A stretch of DNA of 64,000 nucleotides from Bacteroidales bacterium UBA4293 (GTDB taxonomy: Bacteria; Bacteroidota; Bacteroidia; Bacteroidales; Bacteroidaceae), in contig DGVD01000007.1 in NCBI GenBank assembly GCA_002395835.1, positions 43,270-107,269 of the forward strand, in the 5' to 3' direction. Below, in pieces: positions 26,001 to 32,567 of this stretch. Numbering within the stretch: position 1 is the first letter of the stretch; every line of letters starts with the position of its first letter. The translations under genes were made by a program, and so were the position numbers. The notes beneath the pieces were generated by a model, which ran no database searches, was not told where the DNA came from, and was given only the letters and a program-made list of their open reading frames with translations.

Positions 26001-27283
26001 CTATCTAATTGCTCAAATCTATTTTCCTGTTCTTTATCCTGCCTTGTTTTATCAAGTAAGTCCAGATAGATATTCCGATTGTAATCCGAAGCCTGTTTGT
26101 TCCCCAAGGCACTATAAGCCATGGAAAGTGACTGACGTATGTTTGCAAGCCATTGAGGCACAGTAGATACCGAGTCGTTTTCCATCCAAATAAGATCTAC
26201 GGCCAATGAATCTGCCTCTGAATAAGGCTGTAAAAGCCTACTCTCTCCACTTAATTTATTATACTTCTGATGATGAATATTCATGTCATTTAAGGCACTT
26301 AAAAGTGCTCCTAATGCTTGTTCATATTCACCTTTGTAAAAATACACATCGGCTAATTGGCGACGGGCACCAGCCAACTGATAATAATCTCCATAATTCT
26401 TGAAGCATTCAAGTGCTTTTAAGGCCAATGTCTCTATGAACAAAGAATCTGGGACTCCTTCTGGATTTAAATATACGAAATCAGCAGAACGATTTTGGGT
26501 GGCAATTTCATTCCATTTTGGGTCTAAGAATTTTTCAGTGAAGGCTTCCAGTACATTACCTTCCATGTAAATCAGATTCTTTTCCCTGGACATAAACAAC
26601 AAACGAAGCAAGGTATCAAATTCCATCTTGACATCTTCTTCGTATGTTGTTCCACCAAGCATATTGACTGATGCCAACATGTATTCATAATAAGTCCACT
26701 GTGCCGTGTCAGCCACAGCCAAATCTTCTTCTTTTATCTGGCTCAATTCATTCCTAGCCTTCTGATCTTGCTGCATGTAATAATAATATATAGATGCAGT
26801 AATATGGTAGTCACTCTCGGCCAACATAAGTCGGAACAAATCATGCTCATCTAAATCAGAAGACTCTTCCTTAAGACGTTTCAACCGTTTCTGAATTCTA
26901 GTTTCATAATCATAAAACTTCTTATTCTCGGAAGCTCGTGCACAAACTTTCAGTAAGCCTATATCTGAAATCAAGAGTTCTATCTGATTGTGGGTAGCTT
27001 TTTTCGCTTCTTCATAACAACGGTTAGCTTCAATAAAATCTTGACGCATATAAGCAGCAAGACCTAAGTTGTTATACGATTCAGCTATATTTCTAGATGA
27101 CCCTTTAGAAAAAGATAATGCCTTGGCCGCATTCGTTTCAAGACTATCCAAGCTAGTATACCTATAGTTAAAAGCACGAAGATTGTACAGCTCACATGTT
27201 TGAAGCTGTTCATCTGTTGTAGAGCTACATGAAGATAAAAGTAATAGCAATAAACAGATATTAACCCACCGGAATATGGACAT
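23018..27283 (-). CDS. Double sensor histidine kinase-like protein (DUF5112 + DUF5113-type modules fused)
   Basis: A 1421-residue membrane sensor made of two kinase-like halves. First half: lipobox leader (Cys19), a TPR-like periplasmic region (~25-425), TM ~433-455, a coiled region, then an intact HATPase domain with NTLCDNARKYTPEGG (~706), KDTGRGLS (~740) and GFGFGLMNC (~780). Its sequence reaches the normal end of a kinase (FFFRLPKG, ~822). It is followed at once by a signal-peptide-like segment (ILRLFVGFLCLFSSLNAYS), a second periplasmic stretch, TM ~984-1006, a HisKA-like TLKHETMYYPNRI (~1199) and a degenerate ATPase (LVNAALEKV, DSRGKYT, GTQYLNMKQII). I recall the domain families as DUF5112 and DUF5113; this assignment is from memory. 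It is first in an operon with the response regulator. The signal sensed is unknown. Confidence 0.8.
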   Translation of the reverse strand: MSIFRWVNICLLLLLLSSCSSTTDEQLQTCELYNLRAFNYRYTSLDSLETNAAKALSFSKGSSRNIAESYNNLGLAAYMRQDFIEANRCYEEAKKATHNQIELLISDIGLLKVCARASENKKFYDYETRIQKRLKRLKEESSDLDEHDLFRLMLAESDYHITASIYYYYMQQDQKARNELSQIKEEDLAVADTAQWTYYEYMLASVNMLGGTTYEEDVKMEFDTLLRLLFMSREKNLIYMEGNVLEAFTEKFLDPKWNEIATQNRSADFVYLNPEGVPDSLFIETLALKALECFKNYGDYYQLAGARRQLADVYFYKGEYEQALGALLSALNDMNIHHQKYNKLSGESRLLQPYSEADSLAVDLIWMENDSVSTVPQWLANIRQSLSMAYSALGNKQASDYNRNIYLDLLDKTRQDKEQENRFEQLDRETRNLNILFWVIVALTLIGGCLLVLLNRKWRRKNANRIEKLSITAELCSYISSSIPTNVDDKDELLERMASDLKPKLLELFEMPIAIQYDEAKDKLLLVPESELNKDDRSLLSLIEPYLNWAYQYGFTYLNMDDEFRQLEKERYLHEQHIVENKRQNLDKRTCMSIVTGITPFLDRALNEINRLNDKIQTEEQKNERYIYIQELIDRINEYNDIMSLWIKMKQGTVSLRIETFQLADIFSLVGKSKHAYEVKNQKFVVDDTNLSVKADKALTLFMVNTLCDNARKYTPEGGLIHIFATEADNYVEISVKDTGRGLSDEDRRRIIEEKIYDSGKIGISGDDSSDKELADKKGFGFGLMNCKGIIDKYKKTNSIFNVCLFDIETELGKGSRFFFRLPKGILRLFVGFLCLFSSLNAYSSPESDAMLRQAAAYADSTYYSNIDGFYRRSLEYADSACYFMNQYYLYQYPQSSLLMSIQANGSLAELEWWDKGVNTDYHIILDIRNEVAVAALALCEWDIYKTNNTGYTRLYKLLGEDNTLDRFCEQMQKTAGNKRVSNFILILVILAFVVVFYALYFRQSLMYRLNVQQVLEINRDVLQTFDVNVGSENIIKLPEKMLHKIYPDLNSIHLVEDIAIQIKDANGNLLPICCTNDRAKTENLEVLLRDVMESKSPQKDLSSHMEIYPLLVHQEGKTTCIGSFAFINKQTTSNKNESVLIDLVLNYVSIIIYQTVIRLSYKQSELDAAEDDKRRAIHEENLIHVQNMMLDNCLSTLKHETMYYPNRIRQIVDRLQDEKDPQKVEEQTQVMRELIYYYKDIFTTLSDLANRQLENTKFSRARIPLEVLKKHLEKYFAKVVKKNSLDWNLSVDVQEDNVIGDQHLLCYFMETLVNAALEKVGYGSSGDFTFKSGYYDGFSRLEFTDSRGKYTQQELNLLFYPSLERMSPDASGILHGTQYLNMKQIIRDHDELCGHRGCRINAEPLDSGGYKIWFTLPLAK

Positions 27284-27323
27284 TGTCTTAACTTCTACTT
27301 ATTTACACAAACGTGCTCGCTAA

Positions 27324-27355
27324 CAAAGATACAGATAAAACCTAAATTAAACAAA
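27324..27355 (-). promoter_or_regulatory. Promoter of the sensor kinase operon
   Basis: On the minus strand TTTG (27352-27355), 20 nt, then TATCTTTG (27324-27331): a full consensus promoter with a ~36-nt leader. Confidence 0.78.
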
Positions 27356-27426
27356 GAAATAAAACGAAAAATCGTATTTTTGAAAATTTATTCTATAGAA
27401 ACATACACAATTTCAAAAAGTTACAT

Positions 27427-27434
27427 TATATTTG
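27427..27434 (+). promoter_or_regulatory. Promoter -7 box of the LacI-type regulator
   Basis: TATATTTG lies 20 nt before the ATG at 27455. No -33 TTTG was seen. Confidence 0.5.
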
Positions 27435-27454
27435 TATCGAAAAAATAAAATGAT

Positions 27455-28519
27455 ATGGAAGATATACAAGGGAGAGTCAGAATAAAGGATATAGCAGAAC
27501 AGGCTGGAGTTTCAGTCGGTACGGTTGATCGTGTACTTCACGGAAGGCCTAATGTTTCTGAGAAATCCAGAAAAAAAGTAGAAGAAGTTTTAAAGCAAAT
27601 CGACTACAAACCTAATATGTATGCTAGTGCTTTGGCTTCGAACAAGCGATATAGATTCTTATGTCTATTGCCTCAGCACAAACCAGGCGAGTATTGGAGT
27701 GAAGTAGAGCAAGGCATCATGAAAGCTCAATCTACTTATAATGACTTCAACATTAAAATTGAGATTTATTATTACGATCCGTTTGATTTAACCACATTCA
27801 CTTTTTCATCTCAAGAAATGATGAAGAATTCTCCAGATGGCGTAATCATAAACCCTTGTTCCAAAGAAGTAACATCGTTATTTACAGAAGAACTTCAAGA
27901 AAAGGAAATACCATTCATTTTTATTGATTCTACTATCCCTGAACTACATCCTTTAGCTTTTTGTGCGCAGCATCCTACTCAAAGTGGTTACTTCGCTGCT
28001 AGAATTCTTCATATGGCCGACCCTACCAGTGAGATTGGAATATTCCGTCAGGCTGTAGCTGGTTTGGTGGGATCTAACCAGCAGCGTGACCGTGAGGCTG
28101 GCTTCATCCGTTATTTGCATAAACACCACCCCAAGACTGTCATTCATAAACTAGAATTGCCGAACAAGAAGTTTGGCCGTCAATTCGATTTAATGGATGA
28201 CTTTTTCAATTCACATCCAAATATGCATGTGGGTATTTGCTTTAATTCAAAAGTATTTGGTATAGGTGAATACTTAGAAAAACGTGGTATAAAAAAGTTC
28301 CATCTTTTGGGTTATGAGCATTTAGATAGGAATAAAGAATGCTTAAGAAATGGTTCTGTGGAATTCCTGATTGCTCAGCATCCATGGAAGCAAGGATTTG
28401 ACTGCACAAAAATGCTTATCGACTACTTGATACTGAAAAAAGATATCAAGCGCGAGAATTATGTTCCAATCGAATTGCTGACAGCAGAAAACATTGATTT
28501 CTATAGCAGAACCTATTAA
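27455..28519 (+). CDS. LacI family transcriptional regulator
   Basis: A 354-residue DNA-binding protein. The N-terminal helix-turn-helix and hinge are clear: RIKDIAEQAGVSVGTVDRVL (~9-28), then HGRPNVSEKSRKKVEEVL and KPNMYASALASNK. A periplasmic-binding-protein-like sensor domain (~65-350) follows, so it should respond to a small ligand, often a sugar. No adjacent catabolic genes are present: rsmG follows after 1 nt, so the target genes are probably elsewhere. Divergent from the kinase operon across a 171-bp intergenic region, it might also act there. Confidence 0.92.
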   Translation: MEDIQGRVRIKDIAEQAGVSVGTVDRVLHGRPNVSEKSRKKVEEVLKQIDYKPNMYASALASNKRYRFLCLLPQHKPGEYWSEVEQGIMKAQSTYNDFNIKIEIYYYDPFDLTTFTFSSQEMMKNSPDGVIINPCSKEVTSLFTEELQEKEIPFIFIDSTIPELHPLAFCAQHPTQSGYFAARILHMADPTSEIGIFRQAVAGLVGSNQQRDREAGFIRYLHKHHPKTVIHKLELPNKKFGRQFDLMDDFFNSHPNMHVGICFNSKVFGIGEYLEKRGIKKFHLLGYEHLDRNKECLRNGSVEFLIAQHPWKQGFDCTKMLIDYLILKKDIKRENYVPIELLTAENIDFYSRTY

Positions 28520-28520
28520 C

Positions 28521-29144
28521 ATGGATGAAATTCTGAAATATTTTCCACATCTTACTGAAGAGCAACAAAACCAATTTGCTGCTCTCTATGATTTATATTT
28601 AGACTGGAATAGCAAAATAAATGTCATTTCCCGGAAGGACATCCAGAATCTATATGAGCATCATGTACTTCATTCATTGGGTATAACCGAAGTCCTCAAC
28701 TTCAAACCAGGCTCTAAAATTATGGATTTAGGTACAGGTGGAGGATTTCCTGGTATTCCTCTAGCTATCTTATTTCCTGATTCTCAATTCCACTTGATTG
28801 ACAGCATTGGGAAAAAAATCCGTGTGGCTCAAGAAATAGCAAATGCCATCGGACTTAAGAATGTAACCTTCCGCCATTGCAGGGCTGAGGAAGAAAAGGC
28901 TAAATTCGACTTTGTTGTAAGTCGGGCTGTCATGCCACTAGCTGATCTTCTTAAAATTTGCCGTAAAAACATTGCCAAAGAACAGAAAAATGCATTACCC
29001 AATGGCCTTATATGCTTGAAAGGTGGTGAACTGGAACGTGAAATGAGTGCAGTAAAAGGAGTGATTGAAGTTACTGAACTAAGTGATTATTTCACGGAAG
29101 AATATTTCACTACTAAAAAGGTTGTATACGTTCCTATCGTATAA
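28521..29144 (+). CDS. rsmG: 16S rRNA (guanine-527-N7)-methyltransferase
   Basis: SAM-dependent enzyme that methylates G527 of 16S rRNA; loss of the family in other bacteria gives low-level streptomycin resistance. It has 207 residues, with the typical opening YLDWNSKINVISRKD (~27-41) and the SAM loop IMDLGTGGGFPGIPLAILFP (~70-89). The ATG at 28521 comes 1 nt after the LacI stop; the in-frame start at 28494 would overlap that gene and lacks family similarity. It is followed by a metallo-hydrolase after 9 nt. Confidence 0.95.
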   Translation: MDEILKYFPHLTEEQQNQFAALYDLYLDWNSKINVISRKDIQNLYEHHVLHSLGITEVLNFKPGSKIMDLGTGGGFPGIPLAILFPDSQFHLIDSIGKKIRVAQEIANAIGLKNVTFRHCRAEEEKAKFDFVVSRAVMPLADLLKICRKNIAKEQKNALPNGLICLKGGELEREMSAVKGVIEVTELSDYFTEEYFTTKKVVYVPIV

Positions 29145-29153
29145 TTTCTTACT

Positions 29154-29801
29154 ATGCTGAATATACACGCTATAGAGGTTAATCCCATTCAGGAAAACTG
29201 TTACATTGTTAGTGACGAAAGTAAAGAATGTGTCATCATAGATTGTGGCGCTCTTTATGAAAATGAAAAGGAGGCTGTAAAAAAATATATTGAGTCTAAT
29301 GAATTAAACCCCATTCATCTTCTTAATACTCACCTCCATTTCGATCATGTTTGGGGCAATGATTTCATCTATTCCACCTATGGATTAATGACTGAAGCTA
29401 GTGACAGAGACAAAGATATTTACAATGACGTTCCTGGTCAAATAGAGCAGATTATCGGGCATCAATGGAAATATCCTTTTTTTGCTCCTATGGGCAAAGC
29501 TTTGATTGAGGATGATGTAGTTAAGTTTGGTACTCACCAACTAAAAGTAATTGCTACACCAGGTCACACTCCAGGTGGCATTTGTTTTTATTGCCAAGAA
29601 GAAAATGTGTTATTCAGTGGAGATTCTCTTTTTTATTGTAGCATAGGCAGAACCGACTTGCCTGGTGGTAATCAAAGAGACTTAATAGAGAATCTAAAGA
29701 ATAAGATTCTTTCATTACCTGATAATACCATTGTCTACCCAGGACATGGACCTGCTACTAAAATAGAAATCGAGAAGCATTATAATCCATATTTATCTTA
29801 A
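29154..29801 (+). CDS. MBL-fold metallo-hydrolase (glyoxalase II-like)
   Basis: A 215-residue zinc hydrolase. Metal ligands: THLHFDHVWGND (~61-72, HxHxDH), GHTPGG (~143), the bridging Asp in SGDSLF (~163) and YPGHGPAT (~199). The compact length resembles YcbL-type type-II glyoxalases that lack the separate C-terminal helical domain, so thioesterase activity on S-lactoylglutathione-like substrates is possible but unproven. It lies 9 nt after rsmG and is probably the last gene of the unit. Confidence 0.88.
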   Translation: MLNIHAIEVNPIQENCYIVSDESKECVIIDCGALYENEKEAVKKYIESNELNPIHLLNTHLHFDHVWGNDFIYSTYGLMTEASDRDKDIYNDVPGQIEQIIGHQWKYPFFAPMGKALIEDDVVKFGTHQLKVIATPGHTPGGICFYCQEENVLFSGDSLFYCSIGRTDLPGGNQRDLIENLKNKILSLPDNTIVYPGHGPATKIEIEKHYNPYLS

Positions 29802-29827
29802 TAAAAAGAGTCTTTTAAACTCTATGC

Positions 29828-29882
29828 ACTATAAGGTTGTAAGCCTAACTTTATAGTTAAGCCATGAAGTTTATATAAACTT
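29828..29882. repeat. Cluster of short palindromes
   Basis: In the 222-bp gap between the hydrolase and porin genes there are an imperfect hairpin ACTATAAGGTT / AACTTTATAGT (29828-29857, loop GTAAGCCT) and a perfect 16-bp palindrome AAGTTTATATAAACTT (29867-29882). The style recalls the repeat at 11.8 kb. They could act as a terminator-like or regulatory structure. Confidence 0.55.
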
Positions 29883-29941
29883 ACGACCTTTACTTTATAA
29901 TTATTTGTAATCACTCATTTTAGGAGGTTTATCTACTATAA

Positions 29942-29973
29942 TTTGGATTATTAGCTTTAAAATTGTATCTTTG
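29942..29973 (+). promoter_or_regulatory. Promoter of the porin gene
   Basis: TTTG (29942-29945), 20 nt, then TATCTTTG (29966-29973): a full consensus with a ~45-nt leader to the ATG at 30024. Confidence 0.8.
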
Positions 29974-30023
29974 CTTTGTTTAATATGCTACGAGTAAAGA
30001 AACCCATAAATTAATACTATCCT

Positions 30024-31094
30024 ATGAATTTATTCTTCAAGTCACTTCTTGCTGGCGCATTAGCCTCTGTAAGCATTTTATATTCATCTGCTCAAGAGAA
30101 AGTAAATAGCGACATTATCTCTACCCCCAAATTTGGTGGCTATATCATTGGGAAATACTCCTATCAAGACAATGATAATACTACCACTAATGGCGATGGT
30201 TTTAATGCACGTCTAATTCGTGTATATGTTGATGGCTCTGTCTTAAAAGATTTCAAGTACCGTTTACAGGTTGAAGTTAATGGGGACCCTGGCGAATCTA
30301 AAGGACCACACATCAAAGATTTCTATATAGAATGGGCTAAATACAAAGAATTCACCATCCGTGTGGGACAATTCAAACGTGCCTTTTCTTTTGAGGATCC
30401 TTATAATCCATGGGATGTGGGTGTAGGTGATTATTCACTATTAGTAAAGAAATTAACCAGTATGGGCCCGGGAGACCGTTGTGGTGAACCTAGCACAGGT
30501 GGACGCGATCAAGGTATGTGGTTCCAAGGAGATTTAATCCCAGACAAAAATGATGGACATCGTTACATTCACTATCAATTAGGTATGTATAATGGTAGTG
30601 GCATCAATCATGCGGACAATAATAAGCAAAAAGATTTTATGGGTACAATTCAAGTTCAACCCATCAAAGATCTTTATATTGGTGCATTTGGATGGACTGG
30701 AACATACGGGGCTCAGGGCTATCAAGTAGATCGTAATCGTTATGCTTTTGGCTTAAAATATGAAAAGGATTGGACCGTACGTTCTGAATGGGCCCATTCA
30801 CAAGGAAGGAAGTACGATGGCAAAACTGTAGGAGGTGTAGGTTACGATAAGGCCGATGCATTCTACGCAACTGTGGGTGTACCAGTCTCTAAACTAATCA
30901 AAGTTTATTTAAAATATGATCAATATAGAGATGGTAAACTAGATGAGAATAAAACTGCTATTTATTCCATTTCATGCAACATTCGCCCGCACAAAAACTT
31001 AATGTTTCAATTGCAATATAATTATGTCAATGACAAAACAGCTATTGACACTAAGTATAACCAACTTTGGGTAGAAACTTATATTCGTTGGTAA
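30024..31094 (+). CDS. OprO/OprP-type (phosphate-selective) porin
   Basis: A 356-residue outer-membrane beta-barrel. A signal peptide ending ILYSSAQ precedes the mature part. FKYRLQVEVNG, IKDFYIEWAKYKEFTIRVGQFKRAFSFE-type strands and a Trp as the last residue (YIRW) fit the phosphate-selective porin O/P family and the outer-membrane C-terminal signal. Anion specificity is inferred only from the family. A strong promoter precedes it, so abundant expression is plausible. It overlaps the next lipoprotein gene by 1 nt (TAATG). Confidence 0.87.
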   Translation: MNLFFKSLLAGALASVSILYSSAQEKVNSDIISTPKFGGYIIGKYSYQDNDNTTTNGDGFNARLIRVYVDGSVLKDFKYRLQVEVNGDPGESKGPHIKDFYIEWAKYKEFTIRVGQFKRAFSFEDPYNPWDVGVGDYSLLVKKLTSMGPGDRCGEPSTGGRDQGMWFQGDLIPDKNDGHRYIHYQLGMYNGSGINHADNNKQKDFMGTIQVQPIKDLYIGAFGWTGTYGAQGYQVDRNRYAFGLKYEKDWTVRSEWAHSQGRKYDGKTVGGVGYDKADAFYATVGVPVSKLIKVYLKYDQYRDGKLDENKTAIYSISCNIRPHKNLMFQLQYNYVNDKTAIDTKYNQLWVETYIRW

Positions 31095-31504
31095 TGAAAA
31101 AAATCTGGATTCCTATTTTCATGTCTTTAATTTTTGTTTCATGCCAAAAGACATGGGAACAAAAATATGTAGAAGAAGCTAAAGAACTCACTATGACGTG
31201 TCCTCGCAGCATAGGAGAAGATATTTGGCTAGATAGTGTGGTTTTTAATGTTGAATCAAAGACACTGATAAGATATAATAGAGTTACTGGCGAAATAGAT
31301 AATGAAGAAGAGTTTCTGGCAAAACAGAACGAACTGAAAGAGGCTCTATTATCTGAGGTAAGAAATTCTGTGGAATCTAAAACGATGATTGAGCATAAGG
31401 CAAATATAAGGCTAATTTATATTTCTGGTTCTTCTGGAAAAACTTTATTAGACTGTACATTTGAACCTATGGATAATGGAGTATATGGGATAAGGGAAAA
31501 ATAA
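31094..31504 (+). CDS. Lipoprotein of unknown function
   Basis: A 136-residue protein starting MKKIWIPIFMSLIFVSCQK, a lipoprotein leader with Cys ~17. The rest is mixed alpha/beta with no motif I recognise; ISGSSGKTLLDCTFE near the end contains the only other Cys. Its ATG overlaps the porin stop codon, so expression is coupled to the porin, suggesting an outer-membrane accessory role. It is followed by a perfect terminator palindrome. Confidence 0.75.
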   Translation: MKKIWIPIFMSLIFVSCQKTWEQKYVEEAKELTMTCPRSIGEDIWLDSVVFNVESKTLIRYNRVTGEIDNEEEFLAKQNELKEALLSEVRNSVESKTMIEHKANIRLIYISGSSGKTLLDCTFEPMDNGVYGIREK

Positions 31505-31506
31505 AA

Positions 31507-31540
31507 AAAATAAATCCGGTAAATTTACCGGATTTATTTT
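31507..31540. terminator. Bidirectional terminator palindrome
   Basis: A perfect 34-nt palindrome: 17 bp AAAATAAATCCGGTAAA against its complement, centred at 31523/31524, lies between the convergent lipoprotein and TSCPD genes. Confidence 0.9.
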
Positions 31541-31547
31541 ATATAGA

Positions 31548-31796
31548 TTACTTATCTACTATTGTTTGTAAAGCTTTGGACAATTGGTCTGGGCAACTGG
31601 TATCCTTCATGCCACATTTAATGCCTTGAAGTTTATCAATAATGTCCTCCACTTTTTGACCTTTTACCAACTTGCTTATTCCTTGGAGATTTCCATTACA
31701 TCCTCCTAGGAATTTAACATCGTTAATAACGCCATCCTCTACATCAAGCAGAATTTGCTTAGAGCACGTTCCAGTAGTATTATATATATACTGCAT
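31548..31796 (-). CDS. TSCPD domain protein
   Basis: An 82-residue protein consisting entirely of a TSCPD domain: YNTTGTCSKQILL, GGCNGNLQGIS, LQGIKCGMKDTSCPDQLSKAL, with four conserved Cys suggesting a metal site. In larger proteins this domain accompanies B12-dependent ribonucleotide reductases; as a stand-alone protein its function is unknown. It overlaps yebC by 1 nt and is the last gene of the pheT-yebC unit. Confidence 0.85.
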   Translation of the reverse strand: MQYIYNTTGTCSKQILLDVEDGVINDVKFLGGCNGNLQGISKLVKGQKVEDIIDKLQGIKCGMKDTSCPDQLSKALQTIVDK

Positions 31797-32536
31797 TATT
31801 CTTCTGTATTAGCTGCAGGCTTCATATTGGTGTAAACAGTCTGCACATCATCAAAATCTTCCAAGCGCTCTACCATCTTGTCAATGGTTTCACGCTGTTC
31901 GTTAGTTACATCCTTCAAGTCATTTGGAATATAAGTGAAGTCACCACCAATATCCTCAAAACCCTGCTCCTCTAGATATTTCTGTATCTGAGCATAACTC
32001 TTAGGATCACCATATATAGTAATTGTACCTTCTTCCTCATCCTCATCAAATTCATCGTCTACATTGAAGTCGATAAGTTCCAGAATAAGTTCATCCATAT
32101 CTGTATCAGCCTTCTTCTTGAAAGTAAAGACACACTTATGATCAAACAAGAAAGCCAATGAACCTGTAGTTCCTAATGTGCCACTAAACTTGTTGAATAC
32201 AGAACGTACATCAGCCACAGTACGAGTGGTGTTGTCAGTCAAAGTGTCAACGAATATTGCTATTCCGTGAGGGCCATATCCTTCATAAGTCATTGACTTA
32301 TATGAGCTCTTGTCCTTACCCATAGCATTCTTAATTGCACGCTCTATATTATCCTTTGGCATGTTCTCACGCTTACAGGTAGCTATAATAGAACGTAATG
32401 CTGGATTGTTCTCAGGCTCTGGACCACCAGACTGAACTGCAATAGCAATCTGTTTACCTAAACGGGTAAAGGTCTTAGCCATATGTCCCCATCTTTTTAA
32501 TTTTGTCGCTTTACGATATTCAAATGCTCTTCCCAT
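31796..32536 (-). CDS. yebC: YebC/PmpR family protein
   Basis: A 246-residue member of a family that includes transcriptional regulators and, from work on several bacteria and mitochondrial TACO1, translation factors that help ribosomes at proline-rich stretches. It starts MGRAFEYRKATKLKRWGHMAKTF-like, i.e. a variant of the MAGHSKWANIKHRK opening, and contains PKDNIERAIKNA (~79) and YEGYGPHGIAI (~100). The C-terminal third is Asp/Glu-rich (FDEDEEEGTI). Co-transcription with pheT favours a translation-related role. Confidence 0.92.
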   Translation of the reverse strand: MGRAFEYRKATKLKRWGHMAKTFTRLGKQIAIAVQSGGPEPENNPALRSIIATCKRENMPKDNIERAIKNAMGKDKSSYKSMTYEGYGPHGIAIFVDTLTDNTTRTVADVRSVFNKFSGTLGTTGSLAFLFDHKCVFTFKKKADTDMDELILELIDFNVDDEFDEDEEEGTITIYGDPKSYAQIQKYLEEQGFEDIGGDFTYIPNDLKDVTNEQRETIDKMVERLEDFDDVQTVYTNMKPAANTEE

Positions 32537-32567
32537 TGGTTAAAACTTTTATATTATTATCTGCTCA

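Noticed and set aside
23018..27283. Classical one-piece hybrid two-component system (kinase-receiver-AraC type)
   Set aside because: No receiver domain, AraC helix-turn-helix or Y_Y_Y beta-propeller is present in the protein; the regulator is a separate gene.
27455..28519. LacI regulator as local controller of a sugar-use locus
   Set aside because: No transporter, SusC/SusD or glycosidase gene lies beside it; the nearby genes are rsmG and a metallo-hydrolase.
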